Assembly: GCA_902790325.1 (NCBI GenBank)
Contig: CADARP010000025.1
Location: forward strand, 1 to 42,243
Length of the DNA: 42,243 bases
Source of the DNA: Oscillospiraceae bacterium
GTDB lineage: Bacteria > Bacillota > Clostridia > Oscillospirales > Acutalibacteraceae
Reading direction: 5' to 3'
The position numbers and the translations under genes were made by a program. The notes below the pieces were generated by a model. It saw only the letters and a program-made list of their open reading frames with translations. It was not told the origin of the DNA and did not search any database. Each line of letters opens with the position of its first letter. Position 1 is the stretch's first letter. Below, piece after piece: positions 8,866 through 16,632 of the stretch.

Positions 8866-9054
8866 ATGGCAAAGTGCGAATTTTGCGGAAAGAGCGTTAC
8901 TTTCGGTATCAAGGTTTCCCATTCCCACAGACGTTCCAACAGAACATGGAAACCCAACGTGAAGCGCGTTAAGGCAATTGTGGACGGATCCCCCAAGCGT
9001 GTGTACGCATGCACCCGTTGCCTGCGCTCCGGCAAGGTCACCCGTGCCGTCTGA
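8866..9054 (+). CDS. rpmB: 50S ribosomal protein L28
   Basis: 62 residues, the usual length, basic. It is the zinc-ribbon (C+) form: CEFC near the N-terminus and CTRC near the C-terminus supply four cysteine ligands. The conserved blocks GIKVSHSHRRSNRTWKPN and RVYACTRCLRSGKV are intact. The ATG at 8866 is chosen because AAGGAGGTG sits at correct spacing; an ATG three codons upstream overlaps that site. It has its own promoter and terminator, as is common for rpmB in Clostridia. Confidence 0.97.
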   Translation: MAKCEFCGKSVTFGIKVSHSHRRSNRTWKPNVKRVKAIVDGSPKRVYACTRCLRSGKVTRAV

Positions 9055-9087
9055 GGTCGGAACCTTTTGAACGTAATTTGGCGCTGA

Positions 9088-9123
9088 GGACTGTTTCTTC
9101 GGAAACGGTCCTTCTTTCTTTTT
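9088..9123 (+). terminator. rpmB terminator
   Basis: A 10-bp stem GGACTGTTTC / GAAACGGTCC closed by a TTCG tetraloop, followed by TTCTTTCTTTTTC. Confidence 0.9.
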
Positions 9124-9189
9124 CCGCTCCTTTTTCGGCTGCATAAGCAGTATAGCCGAAATCGTGTACGTTAAAAAGGACAGCAAATA

Positions 9190-9249
9190 CACAAAAACGA
9201 AAAGCCGGCGCAGGGAGCGGGAGAAATCTCTCCTTCTCCTTGCGCCGGC
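9190..9249 (-). terminator. Terminator of the lipoprotein-rubrerythrin operon
   Basis: On the minus strand GCCGGCGCA (from 9249) pairs with TGCGCCGGC (ending 9204), with further GGAG/CTCC pairing inside, followed by TTTTCGTTTTTG. It lies about 30 bp after the rubrerythrin stop. Confidence 0.85.
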
Positions 9250-9277
9250 AGTGCCGTTCAATAAATGCCGCGGACGC

Positions 9278-9820
9278 TTAGCCGAAGTAGCGGTTCAGCA
9301 GACCCTCGAACGCTTTGCCGTGACGGGCCTCGTCCTTGCACATCTCGTGCACGGTATCGTGCACCGCGTCATAACCGAGCTCTTTCGCTTTCTTGGCGAG
9401 CGCAAGCTTGCCCTCGGTCGCGCCGAACTCCGCGTCCACGCGCAGCTGCAGGTTCTTCTTGGTGTCCGCCGTGACGACTTCGCCCAGAAGCTCCGCAAAC
9501 TTCGCCGCATGCTCCGCTTCCTCAAACGCGATGCGCTTGTACGCCTCGGCGACTTCGGGATACCCCTCGCGGTCTGCCTGGCGGCTCATCGCCAGATACA
9601 TGCCGACCTCGCTGCATTCGCCGCTGAAGTTCTGGCGCAGTCCCTCGACGACCTCGGGATCGAGATCCTTTGCAATACCGACCTTATGCTCGTCCGCCCA
9701 GACGCGCTCGGCTTCCTGCACAAGGAATTTCTCGCCGGGAACGCCGCACAGCGGGCACTTCTCGGGCGGCTCGTTGCCTTCGTAGACATAACCGCAAATG
9801 GGACATACATACTTTTTCAT
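9278..9820 (-). CDS. Reverse rubrerythrin (NADH peroxidase type)
   Basis: 180 residues with the domain order of clostridial reverse rubrerythrin: an N-terminal rubredoxin-like iron site (C6, C9, C22, C25 in [10 protein letters not shown] and CPLCGVP) followed by a four-helix ferritin-like diiron domain ([37 protein letters not shown]). These enzymes detoxify hydrogen peroxide, and also oxygen, in strict anaerobes using electrons from NAD(P)H via partner proteins. The ATG at 9820 follows GGAGGTAT; the long upstream extension of the frame is not coding in style. It is 31 bp after the DUF3798-type lipoprotein gene and probably on the same transcript. Confidence 0.93.
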   Translation of the reverse strand: MKKYVCPICGYVYEGNEPPEKCPLCGVPGEKFLVQEAERVWADEHKVGIAKDLDPEVVEGLRQNFSGECSEVGMYLAMSRQADREGYPEVAEAYKRIAFEEAEHAAKFAELLGEVVTADTKKNLQLRVDAEFGATEGKLALAKKAKELGYDAVHDTVHEMCKDEARHGKAFEGLLNRYFG

Positions 9821-9851
9821 GTTTATACCTCCGTGATTTTGATATTTGTGT

Positions 9852-10973
9852 TTATAACGTGACAAGTTTACTCTGCACAAGATATGCGCCGAGCGCGTCC
9901 GTTTTAACCGTGATCTGTGCGCCGTCCGTGTACGGTTTGAGCAGCTCCTGTACGCTGTCGACCGAAGCAGCCTCGCCGGAGCCGGACAGAACGCCCGCAG
10001 CGTAATCGCAGGCCGCCTGCAGGAACGCGGCATATGCCGAGAAGCTCCACGTCGCAACGATTCCTTTGACGCCGACGCTGTCCGCGCCGAGCTGCTGCAC
10101 GGCGTATGCGCTGTCGGTCTCGTGTCCGGTCAGATCCACGCCAAGATCCGCGGCAAGCGCAAGCGGCGAAGGCATGAACGCGGCAGGCATAACCATACCG
10201 TGCGCGGCCGCATCAGCCGCAAGCGCGCCCTGCACCTGCGGTTCGGTACAGAACAGCGCGGTCTTTTTGCCGTGCTTTTCCTCCTGACGCGCAGCGTCCT
10301 CGGCAAGATACTGCTTGGCGGATTCGAGCGTTCTGCCGGTCTCGTACAGATCGATGCTCGACGTGGCGTAAAAGGCGATTCCGGCTTCCTTGCACGCATC
10401 CTCGGCCGCCTTGCGCAGCGCGACGACGGAGCTGTATTGCAGATGACGGCGCGTCGAATAGAACACGAAATTCTCTGCGCCCATCTCCTTGGCTTTTTCT
10501 GCCGCTGTCTCGCCGAGCGCGGGGAAGTCGACGCTGAGCATCAGATCCGCGGTTTTCGATTCAATGGAGCCTTCGTGCGGATTGCAGACGACGATGCACA
10601 TGTCGCTGCGCATCTCGCGCACCATCTTGACTGCCGAAGCAGTGCCGTTGACGCCGTCGGCAAAAATGATCGCCTTGACGTTTTGATTTTCCGCGGCTGC
10701 CTTTGCAGCACGCTGCACGGCGGTGGGGTTCGCGTAGAAATCCTCGCCGTATTTCAGCAGCAGCACGGACTCGGGATGCGCCTTCGCAATCTTGCTTGCG
10801 ACCGCGTAAAGCTCCGGCGCCTGTTCGCTCGCACCGGTGATGATGGCGATCTTGCCGTTATCTGCCGTGTCGCTGTTTTGTGCCGTCGTTTTCCCATCCG
10901 CTGTTTTGCCGCAGCCGAAGGTCAGCAGGATCATGAGAACGGCCAAAAACGCCGCCAAAAGTCTTCTGCACAT
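9852..10973 (-). CDS. DUF3798-type periplasmic-binding-fold lipoprotein
   Basis: 373 residues. A lipoprotein signal peptide occupies the N-terminus, with a lipobox-like LLTFGC and the acylated cysteine near residue 21. The body shows alternating beta-alpha blocks ([48 protein letters not shown]) that resemble DUF3798 lipoproteins, which look like periplasmic sugar-binding proteins but have no defined ligand. No ABC transporter permease or ATPase lies nearby, so its role as a transport receptor is doubtful. It has its own promoter, GGAG before the ATG, and reverse rubrerythrin follows. The family assignment is from remembered similarity. Confidence 0.72.
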   Translation of the reverse strand: MCRRLLAAFLAVLMILLTFGCGKTADGKTTAQNSDTADNGKIAIITGASEQAPELYAVASKIAKAHPESVLLLKYGEDFYANPTAVQRAAKAAAENQNVKAIIFADGVNGTASAVKMVREMRSDMCIVVCNPHEGSIESKTADLMLSVDFPALGETAAEKAKEMGAENFVFYSTRRHLQYSSVVALRKAAEDACKEAGIAFYATSSIDLYETGRTLESAKQYLAEDAARQEEKHGKKTALFCTEPQVQGALAADAAAHGMVMPAAFMPSPLALAADLGVDLTGHETDSAYAVQQLGADSVGVKGIVATWSFSAYAAFLQAACDYAAGVLSGSGEAASVDSVQELLKPYTDGAQITVKTDALGAYLVQSKLVTL

Positions 10974-11004
10974 GGAGTACGCTCCTTTTCTTTTCGGTAC
11001 CTAT

Positions 11005-11033
11005 AGTTTACCAAAACCGCGGATCGCTGTCAA
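11005..11033 (-). promoter_or_regulatory. Promoter of the lipoprotein-rubrerythrin operon
   Basis: -35 TTGACA (11028-11033), 17-bp spacer, -10 TAAACT (11005-11010), 31 bp before the lipoprotein start. No clear PerR-type operator was seen. Confidence 0.7.
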
Positions 11034-11070
11034 CCGCGTTTCAACTCTATTTTCCTGTTCTGTGCGCGAG

Positions 11071-12462
11071 TTATGCGCGGTGCCACTTCACGCCGCTCGG
11101 CGTATCCTCAAGCACGATGCCCTGCGCCTTCAGTTCGTCGCGGATGCGGTCGGCCTCCGCCCAGTTTCTTGCCTTGCGCGCAGCGGTACGCGCCTCGATC
11201 AGCGCTTCGATCTCGCTGTCAAGCGATTTTTCCGCGCGGTTGTACACAAGTCCCAGCACGCCCGTCAGCTCGTCGAACACGGCGATTGCCGCCTCGACCG
11301 TGCCGCGGCTTGCGCCCGTACCGAGCACGGAAGTGTTGATGTCGCGCACAAGCTCGAACACGCTTGCGATCGCGTCCGCCGTATTCAGGTCGTCGTCCAT
11401 CGCCTCGCAGAACTGCGCGCGGCGCTTATCAAACTGTGCAAGAACCGCTTCATCCGCGTCGCCCGCAGGCGCGTTCTCCAGCTCGAAATCGAGGCTGTCG
11501 CGGCAGGTATACAGACGTGTCAGCGACGCCTTGCACTGCTCGATGATGTCCACGCTGTAGTTGATCGGGCTGCGGTACTGCGACGAGATCATCAGATAGC
11601 GGATCGGCTCGTAGCCGTATTTCTCCGCCACGTCCCGCACGGTAAAGAAGTTGCCCAGAGACTTCGACATCTTCACGTTGTCGACGTTGATGTAGCCGTT
11701 GTGCATCCAGTAGTTGGCGAACGGCACGCCGTTGCAGCACTCGCTCTGTGCGATCTCGTTTTCGTGGTGCGGGAAGATCAGATCCTGGCCGCCGCAGTGG
11801 ATGTCGATCGTCTCGCCGAGATAGCGGCGCACCATCGCGGAGCACTCGATGTGCCAGCCGGGACGTCCCTTGCCCCACGGAGACTCCCAATACGGCTCGC
11901 CCGGCTTTGCGGCTTTCCAAAGCGCGAAATCCATCGGCTCGCGCTTGACTTCGCCGACCATGATGCGCGCGCCCGCTTCGAGATCCTCGAGCGGCTGGTG
12001 CGAGAGCTTGCCGTACTGCGGGAACTTGGAAGGGCTGAAATACACGTCGCCGTCCGCGTCGTAGGCGTATCCCTTTTCGACAAGCGTTTCAATGATGCGG
12101 ATGATCTCGTCGATGTTTTCTGTCGCCTTCGGATGCACGGTCGCCTCGCGCACGTTCAGACCCTTGGCGTCCGTCCAGAATTCGCGGATGTACGTCTCGG
12201 CGATCTCCTTGTACGTTTTGCCTTCTTCGTTGGCGCGCTTGATGATCTTGTCGTCGATGTCGGTGAAATTCTGCACGAAATTCACCTTCATCCCGCGGTA
12301 CTCGAGATAGCGCCGCATCACGTCAAACACACACAGCGGACGTGCGTTGCCGATGTGGATAAAGTTATACACGGTCGGTCCGCAGGCATAGATCGACACC
12401 TCGTTCGGGCGGATCGTCTGCAGGTCTTCCTTGGTACGCGTCATGGTGTTGAAAATTCGCAT
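11071..12462 (-). CDS. cysS: Cysteinyl-tRNA synthetase
   Basis: 463 residues, normal for the family. A class I synthetase that charges tRNA-Cys. Visible are the zinc ligand C28 in ACGPTVYN, the HIGH-type motif HIGN at 36-39, HIECSAM and FPHHENE carrying the remaining zinc ligands, and [10 protein letters not shown] as the KMSKS loop. The C-terminal DALR-like helical domain is complete. The ATG is preceded by CGGAGGAT. It lies 15 bp after cysE, and both depend on the upstream T-box leader. Confidence 0.97.
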   Translation of the reverse strand: MRIFNTMTRTKEDLQTIRPNEVSIYACGPTVYNFIHIGNARPLCVFDVMRRYLEYRGMKVNFVQNFTDIDDKIIKRANEEGKTYKEIAETYIREFWTDAKGLNVREATVHPKATENIDEIIRIIETLVEKGYAYDADGDVYFSPSKFPQYGKLSHQPLEDLEAGARIMVGEVKREPMDFALWKAAKPGEPYWESPWGKGRPGWHIECSAMVRRYLGETIDIHCGGQDLIFPHHENEIAQSECCNGVPFANYWMHNGYINVDNVKMSKSLGNFFTVRDVAEKYGYEPIRYLMISSQYRSPINYSVDIIEQCKASLTRLYTCRDSLDFELENAPAGDADEAVLAQFDKRRAQFCEAMDDDLNTADAIASVFELVRDINTSVLGTGASRGTVEAAIAVFDELTGVLGLVYNRAEKSLDSEIEALIEARTAARKARNWAEADRIRDELKAQGIVLEDTPSGVKWHRA

Positions 12463-12477
12463 AATTCTTATCCTCCG

Positions 12478-13104
12478 TTATTGAACGTTGTTGAGCTTTT
12501 CTTCCAGTTCCCGGATGCGCGCGTCCAGCGCGTCGAAGTGCTGCTGGACGGGATTGGGAATGTGGATCTGGTCGAGCGGGATGCGCTGGCCGTTCTCCTT
12601 GATGACCTGTGCCGGCACGCCGACAGCCGTACAGTTCGGCGGGATCTCCGAGAGTACGACCGCGCCTGCGGCGATCTGGCTGCCGTCGCCGACCGTGAAC
12701 GGGCCGAGCACCTTCGCGCCCGCGCCGATCATCACGCCGTTGCCGATCGTCGGGTGTCGTTTGCCGACGTCCTTGCCCGTACCGCCGAGCGTCACGCCCT
12801 GATAGAGCGTCACATCGTCGCCGATGATCGCCGTTTCGCCGATCACAACGCCGGTGCCGTGGTCGATGAAAAAGCGGCGGCCGATGGTCGCGGCGGGATG
12901 GATCTCGATGCCGGTCTTGCGTACCGCGCGCTGGGATATCCAGCGCGCCAAAAAGAACAGTTTGTGGTGATAACACCAGTATGCCCTGCGGTGCATCCGG
13001 ATGGCGCGCAGCCCCGGATACAGAAACAGGATCTCGAGGAAGGATCGCGCGGCGGGATCCCTGTCCCGCACGCTCTGCACGTCCTCCCGCAGTCTGTCAA
13101 ACAT
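12478..13104 (-). CDS. cysE: Serine O-acetyltransferase
   Basis: 208 residues. It transfers acetyl from acetyl-CoA to serine, the first committed step of cysteine synthesis. After a short helical N-terminus it has left-handed beta-helix hexapeptide repeats from [11 protein letters not shown] onward, with the catalytic [12 protein letters not shown] and the acetyl-CoA block [19 protein letters not shown]. This is the short Gram-positive form without the long N-terminal domain of the enterobacterial enzyme. AGGAGAG precedes the ATG. It is first in the T-box-controlled cysE-cysS operon. Confidence 0.96.
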   Translation of the reverse strand: MFDRLREDVQSVRDRDPAARSFLEILFLYPGLRAIRMHRRAYWCYHHKLFFLARWISQRAVRKTGIEIHPAATIGRRFFIDHGTGVVIGETAIIGDDVTLYQGVTLGGTGKDVGKRHPTIGNGVMIGAGAKVLGPFTVGDGSQIAAGAVVLSEIPPNCTAVGVPAQVIKENGQRIPLDQIHIPNPVQQHFDALDARIRELEEKLNNVQ

Positions 13105-13117
13105 GAAATCTCTCCTT

Positions 13118-13335
13118 CAAAAGATAAAGCCCCCCAGCCCACGGGCTCGGAGGCGTAGATACGCGGTTCCACTCCGGTTTCTCACTTTTTCGGAAGATAA
13201 CGGTTCCACCCGGGCGGGCATTTCCTCCCGCCGGCTCCGGAGTGCACTTCGCCGCCGCCGCGCAAGAACGCTTTCACCGTATGCGTCCCTCTCTGCTGCG
13301 CATCGAACGGGTACTCTTCCCCTTCGCTGCCTGTA
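13118..13335 (-). promoter_or_regulatory. Cysteine T-box leader with a doubled T-box core
   Basis: From a start near 13335 the RNA has the AGUA element of Stem I (in GAAGAGTACC), a GGTGAAAGC block (13270-13278), and GAAG-TGC-AC with UGC (13244-13246), the Cys codon, at the specifier position. A GGCGGG/CCCGCC stem follows. The antiterminator CGGAG-UGGAACC-GCGUA pairs with UACGC-CUCCG (13150-13176), and the competing terminator (13118-13152) ends in CTTTATCTTTT. A second UGGAACC core, GGGTGGAACCG (13201-13211), lies about 40 nt upstream. Uncharged tRNA-Cys is expected to stabilise the antiterminator and switch cysE-cysS on. Confidence 0.9.
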
Positions 13336-13341
13336 CAAATC

Positions 13342-13370
13342 ATTATATGCAAATTCTATTGAAAAGTCAA
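13342..13370 (-). promoter_or_regulatory. Promoter of the cysE-cysS T-box transcript
   Basis: -35 TTGACT (13365-13370), 17-bp spacer, perfect -10 TATAAT (13342-13347). The -35 overlaps the last codons of the small membrane-protein gene upstream. Confidence 0.85.
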
Positions 13371-13606
13371 TTCTTTTTTTCTTTCCTGCTTTTGACGAGG
13401 CAGACGATCAGCGTGATCACGACCGTTGCGGCGCACACCGTCGATCCGATCGTGATCCCGACGCCGTCGTAGGCATAGAACGTGGACGGATTGCCGAACC
13501 GCCGTACCAGCAGCGGGATAACAATATCCGCCGCAAACCCCAGAAACCAGATGACAGCAGCAGCGATGACGACGTTTCCGAAAATCCTTTTATACTTTGG
13601 AGTCAT
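13367..13606 (-). CDS. Small two-helix membrane protein, unknown function
   Basis: 79 residues starting MTPKYKRIFGNVVIAAAVIW. There are two hydrophobic helices separated by a short external-looking segment (RRFGNPSTFYAYDGVG), and a lysine-rich cytoplasmic tail (KSRKEKKN). AAGGAG lies 8 bases before the ATG at 13606. I recognise no family. It is the last gene of the unit beginning at 16433, 16 bp after the VTT-domain gene, and its stop overlaps the cysE-cysS promoter. Confidence 0.65.
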   Translation of the reverse strand: MTPKYKRIFGNVVIAAAVIWFLGFAADIVIPLLVRRFGNPSTFYAYDGVGITIGSTVCAATVVITLIVCLVKSRKEKKN

Positions 13607-13622
13607 GCACAACACTCCTTTT

Positions 13623-14375
13623 TTATTCGGCGGATTCCTCCGCCGTTTCCGTTTTCTGCGCCTGCGCTTTCTTTTTTGTATCGGAGATCATCTTCTTGGT
13701 CAGCACGCCGGAGATCAGCAGGAACGCAACGATCACGACGACCGGGATCGCCACGATCCACGGGTGCTTGTCGACATCCTTGAGCAGCGAACCGAACAGC
13801 GTGTAGACAATGATCAGCGGGAGATTGCCGATGATTGCGCCGACCATGTAGTTCGGGAAAGAGATGTTCATCGCGCCGAACAGCAGGCTCGACAGATCGC
13901 CCGGCAGGATGCCGGAGAACTTGACGACGGCGGTCATTTTCCATTCGTTCGCGCCGGCGAAGTCCTCGATCTTGCTGACGGCTTTGAACCGTTTTTTGAG
14001 CGTATCCACCATGCCCGCTCCCGTGAAACGGCCGAGGAAGTAGGGGATAACAAGGCTGAGCGCCATCGCGATCAGATTGACCAGCAGTGCCAGCGGATAA
14101 TTCGGAAGCACATAGGCGGTCACGCCCATCACGACGGCGGGCGGGAGGATCAGGCAGAAGGATTTGACGACCATGATGCCGATCATGACGAGCGACACGA
14201 TCAGCGTACCGTTGGCAAATGCGCTCAGCTTCTCGCTCAGTTCGGGAATGTTTTTCGCGTTGATGTCGTATTTGTTCATCAGTACGATACCGACGACCAC
14301 CAGCGCGATCATGATGACGCCGGTGACGATCTGCAGCACCTTGACGAGTTTGCCGTAATCTTTCTTATCTGCCAT
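13623..14375 (-). CDS. VTT-domain (TVP38/TMEM64-like) membrane protein
   Basis: 250 residues with several transmembrane helices. The central part carries the VTT-domain pattern: a re-entrant-like helix ending in PPAVVMGV, then PYFLGRFTGAG, VVKFSGILPGDLSSLLFGAMNISFPNYMVGAIIGNLP. Family members, related to DedA, act as lipid scramblases or flippases or in membrane homeostasis. The C-terminus is a charged, glutamate/lysine-rich cytosolic tail. It lies 15 bp after the metallophosphoesterase gene in a tight operon, so a job at the same membrane is plausible but inferred. Confidence 0.85.
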   Translation of the reverse strand: MADKKDYGKLVKVLQIVTGVIMIALVVVGIVLMNKYDINAKNIPELSEKLSAFANGTLIVSLVMIGIMVVKSFCLILPPAVVMGVTAYVLPNYPLALLVNLIAMALSLVIPYFLGRFTGAGMVDTLKKRFKAVSKIEDFAGANEWKMTAVVKFSGILPGDLSSLLFGAMNISFPNYMVGAIIGNLPLIIVYTLFGSLLKDVDKHPWIVAIPVVVIVAFLLISGVLTKKMISDTKKKAQAQKTETAEESAE

Positions 14376-14390
14376 GCGTGTTCCTCCGTT

Positions 14391-15557
14391 TTATTTGTTC
14401 TTTTTGCGTTTATAGATTCTCCTTACGATGCCCGCAGCGCCCGCTGTCAAAGCGGCTGCCGCAGCCGCGCCGAGCACGATCACGCGCTTGCGGTCATATT
14501 CGTCCGCGCTCATAAAGAACGCAACCCGGTTCGCCGGCGTTTTGCCGACAAGATCATAGTAGTTGAGCGTGTACGTTTCGACGTTCCACGGATCGTTTTC
14601 GTCGATCTCGAACACGCGCACGCCGCGGGCACGCTCGGTGCCGTAGCTGCGAAACGATGCGCCGGGCGTCTGGACGATATGCACGCCGTCGAGGTCGCAC
14701 GTGAAGTTGTTCGCGTGGTCATGGCCGAAAACGAGCGCACATACGTCGCCCTGCTCGCGGATGGCGTCGAGCTGTCCGAAATCCGCCTCGCATACGTCCG
14801 GGTATTCGTCGGCATAGCCGTCGGCTCTCGCGGGGTCGAGCTTGTACGGCAGCTTGTCGGGGCCGCGCCACTTGACGGCGTCCGGATCGTCCTCGGCGCA
14901 GGGGATGAACAGATCGCGCACCTGCGGAACGGGGACGTGCTGGAACATCAGCGACGGAACGGGTTCTCCGCCGTTTTCAGCTTTGAGTCTGCTGCTCTCG
15001 CGTTTGTACCACTTGACTGCTTCGGGCTTGACATATTCAAACCCCTTGCCCGTGCCGTCGTCCTTGCCGGCAGAATCGAGCATCCAGAGGTTGAAAGCGA
15101 CTTTCTCGCCGTCGCTCGTGTAGATCGGCACATTATAGGTGTCGCAGTCCAACTGCGGCTCGACGTCGTTCAGACCGAAAAAGTGCGGATAGTCCTTGAA
15201 AAGGTCTGCCTGTTCCTGTTTGGAAAAGGGGACGAGATCATCGTGGTTGCCGAAGATCATGCAGAACGGGATGCCGCGGCGCTCGACCGGCTCAAGGATG
15301 TGGTACAGCGCCTGCTGCATGTGCAGAAGGATCACGGAAGGATCGTCCGTCTTCCTGCCGATATAATCCTCGTCCAGATGATTGCCATGGATGTTGTCGC
15401 CCGTGAAAACGACGAGATCGGGCTGTACGGCGTCGTATGCGCAGTCCAGCATCTGCGGCAGCGCATAGCGCACAAAATGCATATCCTGCGCGTCGCTCAC
15501 CTGCAGGATCCGCAGTTTGCGTCCCTTCGGAAAACAGATTTTTCGTTCGACTTGCAT
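14391..15557 (-). CDS. Calcineurin-like metallophosphoesterase with C-terminal membrane anchor
   Basis: 388 residues. The metallophosphoesterase motifs occur in order: QVSDAQDMHF (D-x-H equivalent), VVFTGDNIHG, IFGNHDD, MFQHVPVPQ and GHDHANNF. They predict a dinuclear-metal phosphatase or phosphodiesterase. After the domain a basic stretch leads into a C-terminal transmembrane helix (VIVLGAAAAAALTAGAAGIV) with an arginine/lysine stop-transfer tail. There is no N-terminal signal peptide, so the catalytic domain most likely faces the cytoplasm. It lies 3 bp after the epimerase gene, indicating translational coupling. The substrate is unknown; similar proteins resemble the purple-acid-phosphatase/Icc group. 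Confidence 0.85.
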   Translation of the reverse strand: MQVERKICFPKGRKLRILQVSDAQDMHFVRYALPQMLDCAYDAVQPDLVVFTGDNIHGNHLDEDYIGRKTDDPSVILLHMQQALYHILEPVERRGIPFCMIFGNHDDLVPFSKQEQADLFKDYPHFFGLNDVEPQLDCDTYNVPIYTSDGEKVAFNLWMLDSAGKDDGTGKGFEYVKPEAVKWYKRESSRLKAENGGEPVPSLMFQHVPVPQVRDLFIPCAEDDPDAVKWRGPDKLPYKLDPARADGYADEYPDVCEADFGQLDAIREQGDVCALVFGHDHANNFTCDLDGVHIVQTPGASFRSYGTERARGVRVFEIDENDPWNVETYTLNYYDLVGKTPANRVAFFMSADEYDRKRVIVLGAAAAAALTAGAAGIVRRIYKRKKNK

Positions 15558-15560
15558 GTG

Positions 15561-16433
15561 TTATTCCCCCATAACCTCGCGCAGGTACCGCACGGAAGCC
15601 GCGGCTTCCGCGTCCAGTTTTGCATCGTCCGCGCCGCCGGACAGATCGCGCCAGAGCGAGACGTTTTTGCCGACCGTGCCGCCCATGCGCACGAACGGCT
15701 CCATGACGACGTAACCGTCGTAACCGATCCCGCGCAGCGCGTCGCCGATAGCCGCCCAGTCCATACGGCCGCCCGCATACGGGCAGCGGCGGTTCGCTTC
15801 GCCCACATGGAAATGGCCGAGGAAGCCTTTCGTCTTTTCAATCGCTCCGGTCAGGGAATCCTCCTCGATATTCATATGGAAGGTGTCGAGCATCGCTTTG
15901 ACGTTGGGTTTGTCCACCGCTTTGACGTAGTCGACGTCCTCATACGATTCGTTGATCATGTAGCCCTCGAAACGGTTGAGCGACTCCATGCACAGCGTCA
16001 CGCCGCGGTCCGCCGCAAGGTCGGCGAGACGGCGCATGTTTTTGATGCTGCGTTCGGTATCGGCAGCCTTGTCGAAACCGGATGCGAAATCGACCGGCCA
16101 GTAGGAGTACAGCGCGCCGCCGATGCGGTCGATGCCTGCCAGCTCCATCTTGCGAAACACGTCGGCATAAAAAGCGAACGTGCGCTCCACTGCCGCGGCG
16201 TCGGTGGAAGCCAGATTGTGTTCCGGCCTCGGACCGTATCCGCCGGAAAGCAAAAGGCCGTGGTGCTCTGCCGCACGGCGCAGCTCGCGAAACGTCTCGT
16301 CGGAGTCGCGGTCAAACGCACCGCACGCGACCTCGAGCACATCGAAGCCGAGCTTCTTGACTTTTTCGATATAGGGCAGGAAATCTCCGCCCCATTCCTT
16401 CGCCCAGTAGGCGTAATAAATACCGTATTTCAT
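15561..16433 (-). CDS. D-allulose/D-tagatose 3-epimerase-like sugar isomerase
   Basis: 290 residues, a TIM barrel of the AP-endonuclease-2/sugar epimerase superfamily, closely patterned on clostridial D-psicose (D-allulose) 3-epimerases. The start MKYGIYYAYWAKEW and the blocks GGALYSYWPVDF, LDTFHMNIEEDS, LGHFHVGEANRR and MEPFVRMGGTVG match that subgroup. The metal and catalytic residues are present at the expected positions: E150, D183, H209 and E245, with H186. It interconverts C3 epimers of ketoses, for example fructose and allulose; the in vivo substrate is not known. It has its own promoter and leads the four-gene unit with the phosphoesterase and two membrane proteins. Confidence 0.88.
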   Translation of the reverse strand: MKYGIYYAYWAKEWGGDFLPYIEKVKKLGFDVLEVACGAFDRDSDETFRELRRAAEHHGLLLSGGYGPRPEHNLASTDAAAVERTFAFYADVFRKMELAGIDRIGGALYSYWPVDFASGFDKAADTERSIKNMRRLADLAADRGVTLCMESLNRFEGYMINESYEDVDYVKAVDKPNVKAMLDTFHMNIEEDSLTGAIEKTKGFLGHFHVGEANRRCPYAGGRMDWAAIGDALRGIGYDGYVVMEPFVRMGGTVGKNVSLWRDLSGGADDAKLDAEAAASVRYLREVMGE

Positions 16434-16465
16434 GCCGATCCCTCCGCAGATTGAATTCTTATAGT

Positions 16466-16495
16466 ATTATAGCAAACTCCGTACCGCGCTGTCAA
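16466..16495 (-). promoter_or_regulatory. Promoter of the epimerase operon
   Basis: -35 TTGACA (16490-16495), 18-bp spacer, perfect -10 TATAAT (16466-16471), about 30 bp before the start of the epimerase gene. The mnmE terminator lies just upstream. Confidence 0.8.
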
Positions 16496-16504
16496 CGATT
16501 GCCG

Positions 16505-16539
16505 ATAAAAAACGGAACCGCCGCGGAACAGGCGATTCC
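16505..16539 (-). terminator. mnmE terminator
   Basis: On the minus strand GGAATCGCC pairs with GGCGGTTCC across an 8-base loop and is followed by GTTTTTTATC. It separates mnmE from the epimerase operon. The 16540-16632 stretch before it is an untranslated 3' region with no recognised element. Confidence 0.85.
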
Positions 16540-16632
16540 GGTACGCACGATCTGTTTTTTTCGATATGCCCTCCCGCAACGAGGCAGAGTCCTGTTTTCA
16601 AAACCGCACTGCAGGTCGGTATGCCGTTTAGC

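Noticed and set aside
13240-13252. GUG (Val) as the T-box specifier immediately after GAA
   Set aside because: The operon is cysE-cysS, and shifting by one base gives UGC followed by the usual AC and a CUCCGGAG stem, so Cys is the more consistent reading.
13482-16454. Very long open frame on the plus strand opposite the epimerase/phosphoesterase genes
   Set aside because: It is antisense to four well-supported genes and encodes an unusual His/Arg/Asp/Val-rich protein, the usual shadow of GC-rich codons on the other strand.
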